Assembly: GCA_963819695.1 (NCBI GenBank) | Contig: CAWFXD010000001.1 | Location: 186,001 to 250,000, forward strand | DNA length: 64,000 nt | DNA from: DASZIT01 sp963819695 | GTDB lineage: Bacteria; Actinomycetota; Acidimicrobiia; Acidimicrobiales; RAAP-2 | Direction of reading: 5' to 3' | Part shown: positions 52,114-61,710 of the stretch, in pieces | How positions within the stretch are numbered: position 1 is the first letter of the stretch | Layout of the letters: every line of letters begins with the position of its first letter | The notes under the pieces: generated by a model | Databases searched by the model: none | Seen by the model: only the letters and a program-made list of their open reading frames with translations | Told to the model about the DNA's origin: nothing | Position numbers and translations under genes: made by a program

Positions 52114-53496
52114 ATGGGCCGCGCACGATTCGGCACCGACGGTGTACGGGGAGTCGCCAACGCCGAGTTGTCACCGGAGCTGGTCCTCGCCCTCGGCCGG
52201 GCCACGGCCCGCAAGCTCCTGGCCACCGCCTTCGTCGTCGGCCGGGACACCCGCCGCTCGTCGCCGATGCTCCAGGCCGCCCTCTCCGCCGGGCTGGCCG
52301 GTGAAGGGGCGGACGTGATCGACGTCGGGGTCCTGCCCACCCCGGCCATCGCCTGGCTGTCCGCCGCCCGCGACATCCCCGGCGCGGTGGTCTCCGCCTC
52401 CCACAACCCGTTCGCCGACAACGGCATCAAATTGTTCGGCCGGGGCGGCACCAAGTTGTCGGTGGAGGCGGAGGCCGCCATCGAAGACGAGCTCGACCAG
52501 GTGCTCGATGCCGCGGTCAAGCGCCCGCGGAGCCCGGAGGGATTCGGGGTCGGCCGGCTGATGAGCGAGCCGGGTGCCGCCGACGACTACCTCGTCCATC
52601 TCGGTCTCACTCCTGGAGGGACGCCGGCTCGACGGGCTCAAGCTGGTGGTCGACGGGGCCAACGGCGCGGCGTCGGACATCGCCGCCCGCCTCTACGAGC
52701 AGGTGGGGGCCGAGGTGGTGGCCATCGGTTGCGAGCCGGACGGCGCCAACATCAACGCCGGCTGCGGTTCCACCCATACCGACACCCTGGCCGGCGCGGT
52801 CGTCGAGCACGGCGCCGATCTGGGGCTCGCCCTCGACGGTGACGCCGACCGGTTGCTGGCGGTCGACGCCAGCGGGAGCGACCATCGGTGGTGACGAGCT
52901 CCTCGCCCTGTTCGCCATCGACCTGGCCGAGCCGCGGCCAACTGGCCGGCAACACCGTGGTGGTGACGGTCATGACCAACCTCGGGTTCACCATGGCGAT
53001 GGAGAAGCGGGGGATCGCCGTCAAGCAGACCCCGGTGGGCGACCGCAACGTCCTGGCCGCCCTCGACAGCGATGGGCTGGCGCTCGGCGGGGAACAGTCG
53101 GGCCACATCATCTTCCGGCGACTGGCCACCACCGGTGACGGGCTCCTCACCGGCCTGATGCTGGCCGATCTGATGTCGAGGTCGGGAAAGCCGTTGGCCG
53201 AGCTCCTGGACGGCCTGGTCGACCGGGTCCCCCAGGTGCTGCTGAACGTGGCCGTCCCCGATCCCGGGCTGTTGTCCACCGCCAATGCGGTGTGGTCGGC
53301 GGTGGCCGAGGAGGAGGCCCGCCTCGGCGCCGAGGGCCGGGTCCTGCTCCGGCCGAGCGGGACCGAGCCGTTGGTGCGGGTGATGGTGGAGGCGACCGGG
53401 GACGGGGTGGCCGAGGCCATCGCCCAGCGGTTGAGTGCCCTGGTCAGGCACGAGTTGCAGGCGGCGGCGGCCGCTCCCGGCCAACCGGCCAAGTAG
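52114..53496 (+). CDS. glmM: Phosphoglucosamine mutase (three apparent frameshifts)
   Basis: Converts glucosamine-6-phosphate to glucosamine-1-phosphate on the way to UDP-GlcNAc. The N-terminus RARFGTDGVRGVANAELSPE and the phosphoserine loop GAVVSASHNPFADNGIKLFG are intact. The metal loop is LALDGDADRLLAVDASG, the sugar-binding loop is LGGEQSGHIIF, and the phosphate loop is LRPSGTEPLVRVMVEA. The frame shifts at about 52603 (extra G), 52877 (extra A) and 52932 (extra C). Removing these three bases gives one continuous 459-residue protein. All catalytic segments are conserved, so the shifts are probably errors. Confidence 0.92.
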
Positions 53497-53507
53497 CCTC
53501 GGACCCA

Positions 53508-55368
53508 ATGTGCGGCATCATCGGGATCACCGGAGGCGGGAAAGACACTTGAGGTCCTGCTCGAGGGCCTGGGTCGGCTCGAGTACCGGGGCTACGACTC
53601 GGCCGGGCTGTCGGTGCTGTCGACCACCGCCGGCGACCCGCCGTGGCGGGCCCGGGCGGCCAACGGCACCCGGTCGCTCGAGGACCTGAAGAAGCGGGCC
53701 GAGGACGCCCCCGCCGGTGCCACCACCGGCATCGGTCACACCCGCTGGGCCACCCACGGCCGCCCGTCGGAAGGGAACGCCCACCCCCACGTCGACTGCA
53801 GCGGCCGGCTGGCCCTGGTCCACAACGGGATCATCGAGAACCACCTCGAGCTCCAGCGACGGGCTGGTCCGGGCCGGCCACCACCTGGAGTCGGAGACCG
53901 ACACCGAGGTCCTGGCCCACCTGATCGAATCGGATCTCGCCGCCCGTCCCGAGGACGGCCTGGTCGGCGCGGTGCGGGCCACCCTCGGCGGGTGCGGGGC
54001 TACTTCGCCATCGCGGTGATCCACGCCGGCGAGCCCGATCTGATCGTCGCCGCCCGCCGGGTCTCCCCGCTGGTGATGGGGTTCACCGAGACCGAGGCCT
54101 TCCTGGCCTCGGACATCCCCGCCCTGCTCGGGCACACCCGGTCCTTCCTGCTGCTGGAGGACGACCAGATCGCCGAGCTCCGCCCGGGGTCGATCCGGGT
54201 GACCACCCTGGACGGGGCCGAGGTCGTCCCGCCCGAGCGCATCGTCGACTACGACCTGGATGCCGCCCGGAAGGACGGCTATCCCGACTTCATGAGCAAG
54301 GAGATGCACGAGCAGCCGATGGCGGTGGCCAATACCCTGCTCGGCCGGGTGCTCCCGGACGGCAGCCTGGCCCTCGACGAGGTCCGGATCTCCGACGACG
54401 AGCTCCGCTCGGTCGACAAGGTGTTCATCGTGGCCTGCGGCAGCAGCTACCACGCCGGGCTGATGGCCAAGTACGCCATCGAGCACTGGGCCCGGTTGCC
54501 GGTGGAGATCGACATCTCCAGCGAGTTCCGCTACCGGGACCCGGTCCTCGACTCCCGGACCCTGGTGATCGGGGTGAGCCAGTCCGGCGAGACCGTCGAC
54601 ACCCTGCAGGCCCTGCGTGAGGCCCGAAGGTGGAACGCCAAGATCCTGGTCATCTCCAACGTGGTGGATTCGTCCATGACCCGGGAGGCCGACGCCGTGC
54701 TCTACACCCGGGCCGGGCCGGAGATCGGGGTGGCGTCGACCAAGACCCACCTGGCCCAGATCGCCGCCCTGGAGATGCTGGCCCTCTACCTGGCCCAGAC
54801 CCGGGGGACCCTCTACCCCCAGGAGGCCCGGGAGTTCCTCGACGCCATGGGGGCGCTTGCCGGCCAAGGTGGAGACCGCCCTGGGTCGGGCGGCCGGACG
54901 TGGAGGCGGTGGCCACCACCTACCGTGACTCGCCCGAGCTTCATCTTCCTCGGGCGCCACGTCGGGTATCCGGTGGCGCTGGAGGGCGCCCTCAAGTTGA
55001 AGGAGCTCTCCTACCTGCGGGCCGAGGGGTTCCCGGCCGGGGAGCTGAAGCACGGCCCCATCGCCCTGGTGGAGCCGGGAACGGTGGTAATCGGGGTCGC
55101 CACCCGGACCCGGCTGTGGGAGAAGATGATGGCCAACGTGGCCGAGGTGAAGAGCCGGGGCGCCACGGTGATCCTGGTCGGCAACGACGGCGACGAGGAG
55201 ACGGCCAGGCAGGCGGACGCCGTCCTCTGGGTCCCCGAGACCCACCAGCTGTTCGCCCCCATCGTCGACGTGGTGCCCCTGCAGCTGTTCGCCTATTCGA
55301 TGGCCCGGCTCCACGGCCTCGACGTCGACCGCCCCCGCAACCTGGCCAAAGTCGTCACCGTCGAGTGA
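53508..55368 (+). CDS. glmS: Glutamine-fructose-6-phosphate aminotransferase (about six apparent frameshifts)
   Basis: Makes glucosamine-6-phosphate from fructose-6-phosphate and glutamine. The glutaminase start MCGIIGITGG has the nucleophile Cys. GLGRLEYRGYDSAGLSVL, GIGHTRWATHGRPSEGNAHP and HNGIIENHLEL follow, then two SIS domains (VACGSSYHAGLMAKYAIEHW, VSQSGETVDTLQALREA) and the end HGLDVDRPRNLAKVVTVE. Frame changes are needed near 53538, 53855, 53990, 54857, 54896 and 54936: five single insertions and one deletion in a G run. The rebuilt protein, about 618 residues, is normal. Next to glmM, it supplies the UDP-GlcNAc pathway. Confidence 0.9.
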
Positions 55369-55384
55369 AGGCCGCCCTCGGATC

Positions 55385-55837
55385 GTGGACACCGCCACCG
55401 AGCCGAACGACGGCACCGGGTTGATCGGCATCGGGGTCGACGCGGTGGAGGTCATCCGACTCCGCCAGGTGCTGGCCCGCCGCCCCTCCATGGCCGGCCG
55501 GCTGTTCACCGAGGCCGAGCTGGCCTACTGCAGCCGGGCCACCGACCCGATCCCGCGCATGGCCACCCGGTTCGCGGCCAAGGAGGCGACCATGAAGGCG
55601 CTCGGGGTCGGCCTCGGGGCGTTCCGGTTCTCCGAGGTGGAGGTGGTCCGGATCGGCCTCGGTGCCCCCACCCTCCGGCTCCACCACGCGGCCGCCGACC
55701 TGGCCGAGCAGTCGGGCGTTTCCGCCTGGCACCTGTCGCTGACCCATACCGATGAGATGGCCATGGCCTTCGTGGTGGCCGAGGGCGTGCCGGCGGCCCG
55801 GGCCGCGTCCTCGCGGGTGCAATGCAGCCGGTCCTGA
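55385..55837 (+). CDS. acpS: Holo-[acyl-carrier-protein] synthase
   Basis: Transfers the 4'-phosphopantetheine of CoA to acyl carrier protein. GIGVDAVEVIRLRQVLARRP has the metal-binding Asp, and RFAAKEATMKALGVGLGAFR the catalytic Glu-Ala-x-x-Lys. WHLSLTHTDEMAMAFVVAEG is the closing motif. 150 residues with a 12-residue N-terminal tail, GTG start at 55385. It is the only intact gene in the 52.1-58.4 kb cluster, and its end overlaps nnr by 16 bases. Confidence 0.94.
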   Translation: MDTATEPNDGTGLIGIGVDAVEVIRLRQVLARRPSMAGRLFTEAELAYCSRATDPIPRMATRFAAKEATMKALGVGLGAFRFSEVEVVRIGLGAPTLRLHHAAADLAEQSGVSAWHLSLTHTDEMAMAFVVAEGVPAARAASSRVQCSRS

Positions 55838-57215
55838 CCGTTTCCGAGATGCAGGCCGTCGATCGGGCGGCCCAGGCGTCGACCCCGGTGGAGGTGCTGA
55901 TCGAACGGGCCGGCCAGGCGGTGGCCGTCGCCGCCATCGAGCTGATGGGCGGGGCCTACGGGCGCCGGGTGGTGGTGGTGGCGGGCAAGGGGAACAACGG
56001 GGCCGACGGGCGGGTGGCGGCCGGGAGGCTCCGGCGCCGAGGGGCCCGGGTCACGGTGGTCGACGCCGGCGAGGCGGTCGGCGGGGAGAACTGGGACCTG
56101 GTCATCGACGCCGCCTACGGGACCGGATTCCGGGGCGAGTACCGGGCCCCGACGTTCCCGGCCGGTACCCCGGTGCTGGCGGTGGACATCCCGTCCGGGG
56201 TGCTCGGCGACACCGGCGAGGCATCCGGCTCCCCGCTCCGGGCCGACCGGACGGTCACCTTCGCGGCTCTCAAGCCCGGCCTCCTCCAGGGCGACGGGGT
56301 CGAACTGGCCGGCCGGGTCTCGGTGGCCGACATCGGCCTCCCGGTCGGCCATCCCCGAACTCCGGTTGATGGAGGACGCCGATGTCGCCGACCTGCTGGC
56401 ACCCCGACGGCGGAACGACCACAAATGGAGCTCGGCCATCCTGATCGTGGCCGGCTCGCCGGGGATGACCGGCGCCGCCGGCCTGTGCGCCCGGGCGGCC
56501 ATGCGCGCCGGGGCGGGGATGGTCCGGCTCGGGGTGCCCGGCAGCGACATGGCCGACTCCCCGGCGCCGGAAGCCGTCAGCGTGGCGCTTCCCGAGCGCG
56601 GCTGGTCGGAGTCGGCCCTCGAGGCCGCCCGCCGGTGCTCGGCCATCGTGGTCGGCCCGGGCATCGGGCGCCACCCGGATACCGCCGAGCAGGTGCGGCG
56701 GCTGGTGGCGGGCGCCGGCGTCCCGGTGGTGGTGGATGCCGACGGGCTGTTCGCCCTCGGCGGCTTCGACGACGCCCATCCCATCGAGACCAAGGCGCCG
56801 GTGGTGCTGACCCCCCACGACGGCGAGTACCAGCGGCTGATGGGCGCGCCGCCCGGCGACGACCGGTTCGAGGCGGCCCGGCGGTTGGCCCGGGCGGCGG
56901 GGGCGGTGGCCCTGGTCAAGGGAGCCACCACCGCGGTGGCCGAGCCCACCGGCGCGGGCCCGGGCGTCGACCTCCGGCTCGCCCCGGTTGGCCACCGCCG
57001 GTACCGGTGACGTCCTCTCCGGGGTGATCGGGGCCATGTTGGCCCGGGGGGTGGCCCCGTTGGAGGCGGCCGCGCTCGCCGCCCACGTGCACGGTCGGGC
57101 CGCCGATCGGGGGCCGAAGCAGGGGCTGGTGGCCGGCGACCTCCCGGTCCTGGTCTCGTCGGTCCTCTCCGACCTCGGGGATAGGAATCCGGCGCCGGGT
57201 GATGGCCGTGGCTGA
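55822..57215 (+). CDS. nnr: Bifunctional NAD(P)HX epimerase / ADP-dependent dehydratase (two apparent frameshifts)
   Basis: Repairs hydrated NADH and NADPH. The N-terminal YjeF_N epimerase domain (to about residue 180) has AVDRAAQASTPVEVLIERAG and VVVVAGKGNNGADGRVAAGR. The C-terminal ribokinase-like dehydratase has ILIVAGSPGMTGAAGLCARA and the catalytic loop LATAGTGDVLSGVIGAMLAR. The frame changes at about 56354 (CCCC for CCC) and 56954 (extra G before CGG). With both mended, EPTGRARASTSGSPRLATAG reads through normally. The fused order is the usual bacterial form. It overlaps acpS upstream and alr downstream. Confidence 0.88.
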
Positions 57216-58378
57216 CCGGCTGAGACCGGCGTGGGCCGAGATCGACGTGGGCGCCGCCCAGCGCAATGTGTCGCTGCTCCGCCGCCTGGTGGACCCCTCC
57301 GAACTGTGTGCGGTGGTGAAGGCCGACGGCTACGGGCACGGGGCGGTGGCCCTGGCCCAGGCGGCGCGGGCCGGGGGCGCCGGTTGGCTGGCGGTGGCGC
57401 TGGTCGAAGAAGGCGTGGCGCTCCGAGAGGCGGGGATCGAGGTTCCCATCCTGCTGCTGTCCGAGCCGCCGGCGGCCGCCATGGCAGAGGCGCTGGCCCG
57501 CCGCTTGGTTCCCACCGTCTATTCGTCGGAAGGTGTCCGGGCGCTGGGCCAGGCGGCGGCTCGGCGGCAGCCACGGCCCGGTGGACGTCCATCTCAAGGT
57601 GAACACCGGTATGCACCGGGTCGGTGCCGATCCGGAGCGGACGGTGGGGTTGGCCACCGCCATCGGCGCCGACCCCCGGCTCCGTCTGGCCGCCCTGTGG
57701 ACCCACCTGGCGGTGGCCGACGGGGTGACCGGGGCCGACCTCGAGTTCACCCGCGACCAGCTGGACCGGTTCCGGTCGGCGCACGACGAGCTGCTGGCCG
57801 CCGGCATCCGGCCGCCCCTCCGTCATGTCGCCAATTCCGCCGGTGCCATCGCCTTCCCGGAAGCTCGCCTGGACATGGTCAGGTGTGGCATCGCCCTCTA
57901 CGGGTTGAGCCCCACCCCGGAGCTGGCCGCCCAGCTGTCCGAGGCCACCGGGGGAGGCCGGCTCGAACCGGTGCTGTCCCTGCGGGCGCAGGTGTCGATG
58001 TGCCGCTGGCTGGACAAGGGGGAGCGGCCTTCCTACGGGCGCCGTCGCCCGCTGGACGACCGCTCGATGGTGGCCACCGTGCCTCTCGGCTACGCCGACG
58101 GCGTTCCCCGCCGGCTGTTCGACGCCGGCGGCGAGGTGCTCATCGGGGGCGTCCGCCGCCCGCTGGCCGGGGTGGTGACCATGGACCAGATCGTGGTCGA
58201 CTGCGGCGCCAACCATCCCGAGGTCCACCCGGGCGACGAGGTGGTGCTGATCGGCCGCCAGGGCGACGACGAGATCACCGCCACCGAGTGGGCCGACCGG
58301 CTCGGCACCATCAACTACGAGGTGGTGTGCGGGATCGGTCCCCGGGTGCCCCGGGTGCTGGTGGGCGGAGGCGGCTGA
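57199..58378 (+). CDS. alr: Alanine racemase (one apparent frameshift)
   Basis: PLP enzyme making D-alanine for peptidoglycan. The PLP lysine is in CAVVKADGYGHGAVALAQAA and the catalytic tyrosine in RPSYGRRRPLDD, with the family segment VATVPLGYADGVPRRLFDAG. KVNTGMHRVGAD and VTMDQIVVDCG are also conserved. One extra base at about 57560-57567 divides the protein between GQAAAR and GSHGPVDVHLKVNTGMHRVG. Mended, it has about 392 residues. GTG 57199 and ATG 57202 are both possible starts and overlap nnr. Placement between nnr and tsaE is typical of actinobacteria. Confidence 0.9.
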
Positions 58379-58573
58379 CGCCGCCGATGATGATCGCCCG
58401 ATCCCTCGCCGTCCCTCTGGCAGCATGGGACGGTGCCACCTTGGGAAAAGGCCCGCTCGGCGCCCCGACGGTGCCCCGCCGATCCGGACGGCGGGCGGTA
58501 GTCTGACGCCCGCCCGCGAGGGAGTCGGGGTGTCACCGGCCTCCCGAGCCCCTGTCCGGAAGGTCGACCCTCG

Positions 58574-59734
58574 ATGAGATCACCCCGCCGACACCGTGCC
58601 GTCCTGATGGCCGGGGCGCTGGCCGTGGCCCTGGTGGCCGGGGCCTGCACGTCGGCCACCGCCCAGCCCCCGGCCTCGACCGCGAATCCGGGTGCCGGCA
58701 GCTTGGCGCCGACGGTGGCCGCGGTGAACCCGCCGGTGACCACCACCCCGTCCTCGCCGGCCCAGATCTACCCGGTCGGCCACGACGTGTCCGACCCGTT
58801 CCTCACCACCTGGAACGGCCGCTACTACCTGATCGCCAGCGAGGGGGGTCCGGGGACGATCATGAACGTCCCGATGCTGTCGGGGACCGCGGTGGGCGGG
58901 TGGGGGCCGATCTTCGATGCCATGCCGTCGCTCCCCGCCTGGTCAGCGCCGGGCTTCACCTGGGCGCCCGACCTCCACCATTACGGATCGACGTTCGTGC
59001 TGTACTTCACCGCGCTGGTGAGGTCGACCTCCCCGGCCATGGAATGCATCGGATCGGCCACCGGGTCCTCTCCCCGTGGTCCGTTCGCCCCGGCCGCCAA
59101 GCCGTTCATCTGCCAGGTCAGCCAAGGCGGGTCCATCGATCCCCGGGTGTTCACCGACACCGACGGGACCAACTGGCTGCTGTGGAAGTCGGACCAGAAC
59201 ATCGCCGGGGCGACCACCCCGACCAAGATCTGGTCGGCCCCCCTCACCGCCGACGGTCTGGCCTTCACCGCCCCGCCGACGGCCATCCTCCAGCCGAGCC
59301 AGCCCTGGCAGGGAACCATCGTCGAATCACCCGACCTGGTGAAGGTGCAGGGGAACTACTGGCTGTTCTACTCGGGCAACTGGTTCAACACCCCCAGCTA
59401 TGCCACCGGGGCGGCCCGGTGCGCCGGTCCGAGCGGTCCGTGTAGCGAGACCTCGTCGACCCCGCTGGTGGCTTCCAACGCCCAGGGTGCGGGACCCGGC
59501 GAGGAGTCGGTCTACGCCAGCGCGGTCGGGGTCTGGCTGCTGTACACGCCGTGGCACTCCGACTCGCCGAAGTACGACGCCTCGCCCCGGCCGGTGGCCA
59601 TGGTCCGGCTCGGGTTCGGGGCTACCGGTCCCTATCTCGCCACCTGGGCGGCCCCCCCGGCGCCGCCGGCGGTGGCGGTCCCGCCGACCCCGGCCCATCC
59701 CTCGTCGGTGAGGATCGCCCCCCCGACCAGCTGA
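58574..59734 (+). CDS. Secreted glycoside hydrolase family 43-like lipoprotein or exported protein
   Basis: 386 residues. A basic start and hydrophobic helix end in LVALVAGAC-like sequence, with Cys25 as probable lipidation site; the lipobox (VAGAC) is not canonical. A Ser/Thr/Pro linker follows. The rest resembles a five-bladed GH43 propeller: HDVSDPFLTTWNGRYYLIAS with the catalytic-base Asp, TWAPDLHHYGSTFVLYFTA, GSIDPRVFTDTDGTNWLLWK, and GTIVESPDLVKVQGNYWLFY with the proposed acid Glu. The chain ends in a Pro-rich tail. Action on an arabinose- or xylose-containing polymer is inferred from the family only. It interrupts the usual alr-tsaE order. Confidence 0.8.
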   Translation: MRSPRRHRAVLMAGALAVALVAGACTSATAQPPASTANPGAGSLAPTVAAVNPPVTTTPSSPAQIYPVGHDVSDPFLTTWNGRYYLIASEGGPGTIMNVPMLSGTAVGGWGPIFDAMPSLPAWSAPGFTWAPDLHHYGSTFVLYFTALVRSTSPAMECIGSATGSSPRGPFAPAAKPFICQVSQGGSIDPRVFTDTDGTNWLLWKSDQNIAGATTPTKIWSAPLTADGLAFTAPPTAILQPSQPWQGTIVESPDLVKVQGNYWLFYSGNWFNTPSYATGAARCAGPSGPCSETSSTPLVASNAQGAGPGEESVYASAVGVWLLYTPWHSDSPKYDASPRPVAMVRLGFGATGPYLATWAAPPAPPAVAVPPTPAHPSSVRIAPPTS

Positions 59735-59743
59735 GGCGCCCGG

Positions 59744-61066
59744 TCAGTTGGCCCAGATCAGGGCGGCGACGGTTTGGGGACGGCTCATGCCCTTGAGCGC
59801 CACCTCCCGCGGCTCGCCGAAATGGAACTCCCCGGTGCCCGCCACCAGCTGGGCGGACAGCGAAGACACCAGGATCTCGTCGGGAACCGCGAGGCCGGCG
59901 ATGCGGCTGGCGACGATGACGGTGTGACCGAAGTAGTCGTCGTCGACCTCCATGGCCTCCCCGGTGTGCAGCCCGATGTGGACCCGGATCGGCTGGTCGG
60001 GATGGGCCAGGGTGTGCTCGCGGAAGGAGCGCTGCATGGCGACCGCACACCGCAGGGCCCGGGACACGCCCCCGAACGCGGCCATGAACCCGTCGCCCTG
60101 GACCTTCACCTCCCGCCCGCCGTGGCCGGTCAGCAGGGAGCGGATGATCCGGTGGTGCTCGGTGACCAGGACCTGGGCCGAGCGGTCCCCGAGACGCTCG
60201 GTGATGCCCGAGTAGTCCACCATGTCGCTGAACAGGATCGTCACCGTACTGTCGCCGCCGTCGTGGGGTTCGGGCCCCGGCTCCGCGGGCGCGGCTTCCC
60301 GGCCGCGACGATCTTCCCGCAGGGCCCGGTGGTCGGCGTGCCGGTCGACGTGTCCAGGGTGACGATCGAACTGATGGGCGACATGGTCGTGGCCCCGGTC
60401 CAGCGACGGCGTCCTCGAACCTTCGTCGAGCGGCCGACGGTCTCGGTCCCGGAGACCGCGGGTGCTCGGCCGGCTCTTGATCTCGACCCCGCCCATCATC
60501 GGGAACGCCCGGATGATGATCCGGGGCGACCCGGGGATGATCGGGACATCCCGGATCCTCATGTTGCGTCCACCCATGATGGCGAAGCCGGCGAGTTCCA
60601 CATCGATGCCCTCGGGAACGATGATGTCGATGCCGCCCATGATGGCAAAGGCGTTGATCACCGCTTCGGAGCCGTAGATCTCCGCCTGCCGGAGGTCGAG
60701 CACGCAGCCCCCCATCACCGCGATGGCGGTGGTGCGGGCGCCGACCCGCCACCGGCCCTTGGCTTTTGCGCCGCTCATGACGGCCACGATCCACCGGCGG
60801 ACGTGGCGACGGGTGGCTTCGGGCTCGGGTTCGGGTTGGGCCGGGAGATCGGCGACCAGCGCATCGAGCTCGCCACTGGTACGGGCCGCCAGCGCGCTGC
60901 CCACCCGCTCGGAGAACTCGTCGAGGGTCAGCCGGCCGACCACCACGTGTTCGCGCAAGAGCGTCACCGTCCGATCCCGGTCGGCGTCCGCCGCCCGTTG
61001 GATGGGTTGCCGAGCCAGGTCGGGGGCGGGTTCGGCGTCGCCGGATGGCTCGATCCCGTCGGTCAC
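59744..61066 (-). CDS. DUF1707 - LiaF-like - class III nucleotidyl cyclase fusion protein
   Basis: 440 residues in three parts. Residues 25-76 are a DUF1707 domain (RAADADRDRTVTLLREHVVV, GRLTLDEFSERVGSALAAR). Residues 107-198 are a LiaF/DUF2154-like beta repeat with four MGG turns (IAVMGG, FAIMGG twice, FPMMGG). A His/Asp/Arg-rich linker covers about 205-268. Residues 272-440 are an adenylate/guanylate cyclase domain: metal Asp281 in TILFSDMVDYSGITERLGD, Lys321 and Asp325 in VKVQGDGFMAAFGG, and Arg388. The transition-state Asn expected four residues before that Arg is Ile384. No membrane helix is seen. It is opposite in strand to all its neighbours. Confidence 0.85.
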   Translation of the reverse strand: MTDGIEPSGDAEPAPDLARQPIQRAADADRDRTVTLLREHVVVGRLTLDEFSERVGSALAARTSGELDALVADLPAQPEPEPEATRRHVRRWIVAVMSGAKAKGRWRVGARTTAIAVMGGCVLDLRQAEIYGSEAVINAFAIMGGIDIIVPEGIDVELAGFAIMGGRNMRIRDVPIIPGSPRIIIRAFPMMGGVEIKSRPSTRGLRDRDRRPLDEGSRTPSLDRGHDHVAHQFDRHPGHVDRHADHRALREDRRGREAAPAEPGPEPHDGGDSTVTILFSDMVDYSGITERLGDRSAQVLVTEHHRIIRSLLTGHGGREVKVQGDGFMAAFGGVSRALRCAVAMQRSFREHTLAHPDQPIRVHIGLHTGEAMEVDDDYFGHTVIVASRIAGLAVPDEILVSSLSAQLVAGTGEFHFGEPREVALKGMSRPQTVAALIWAN

Positions 61067-61140
61067 GGGTCTCAGTTTGCCGCGTCCGGGAACGCTTGAC
61101 GAACGGGTCGGCCCACGTCAGCGGGCGGTACCATGCCACC

Positions 61141-61710
61141 GTGCCGGAGACGACCGAACTGGCCCGTCTTGCCGGGGAGGCGGCCGGGTGCACCAAGTGC
61201 GCGCTGTCCGCCCATCGCACCCAGGTGGTGTTCGGGGTGGGCAACCCCGACGCCGACCTCCTCTTCGTCGGCGAAGCCCCCGGCCGCGACGAGGATCTCC
61301 AGGGCGAGCCCTTCGTCGGGCGCTCGGGCAAACTCCTCGACCGGTTGATGGCCGAAGAACTGGGCATCGACCGGAGCCGCTGCTACATCGCCAATGTGGT
61401 CAAATGCCGGCCGCCGGACAACCGGGATCCGAGGCCAGAGGAGATCGCCGCCTGCCGGCCGTATCTGGTCGCCCAGCTCGGCCTGATCAGGCCGGTGGTG
61501 GTGGTGACCCTCGGCAACTTCGCCACCAAGCTGCTGCTGGAAACCGACCAGGGCATCACCCAGATGCGGGGGAAGGCCTATCCGTTCGGCGACTCCCATC
61601 TGGTGCCGACCTACCACCCGGCGGCGGCGTTGCGGTCGGGTGGGGCGGTGGTGGCCCAGATGCGGTCCGACCTGATCCGGGCCAAGCAGTTGCTGGGTTG
61701 GTCATCGTGA
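61141..61710 (+). CDS. Uracil-DNA glycosylase, family 4 iron-sulphur type
   Basis: Removes uracil from DNA. 189 residues from the GTG at 61141. The 4Fe-4S ligands are Cys17 and Cys20 (GCTKC) plus two later cysteines in RCYIANVVKC and EIAACRP. Motif 1 is FVGEAPGRDEDLQGEPFVGR and motif 2 is TYHPAAALR, both of the family 4/5 kind; the acidic residue in GEAPG-D is typical of family 4. It overlaps tsaE by four bases, so it is likely co-translated with the t6A genes. It starts 75 bases from the divergent cyclase. Confidence 0.93.
   Translation: MPETTELARLAGEAAGCTKCALSAHRTQVVFGVGNPDADLLFVGEAPGRDEDLQGEPFVGRSGKLLDRLMAEELGIDRSRCYIANVVKCRPPDNRDPRPEEIAACRPYLVAQLGLIRPVVVVTLGNFATKLLLETDQGITQMRGKAYPFGDSHLVPTYHPAAALRSGGAVVAQMRSDLIRAKQLLGWSS

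Noticed and set aside
52114..57600. glmM, glmS, nnr and alr as pseudogenes
   Set aside because: All catalytic segments are conserved with no missense decay or premature stops other than those caused by single indels; loss of cell-wall precursor synthesis would be lethal.
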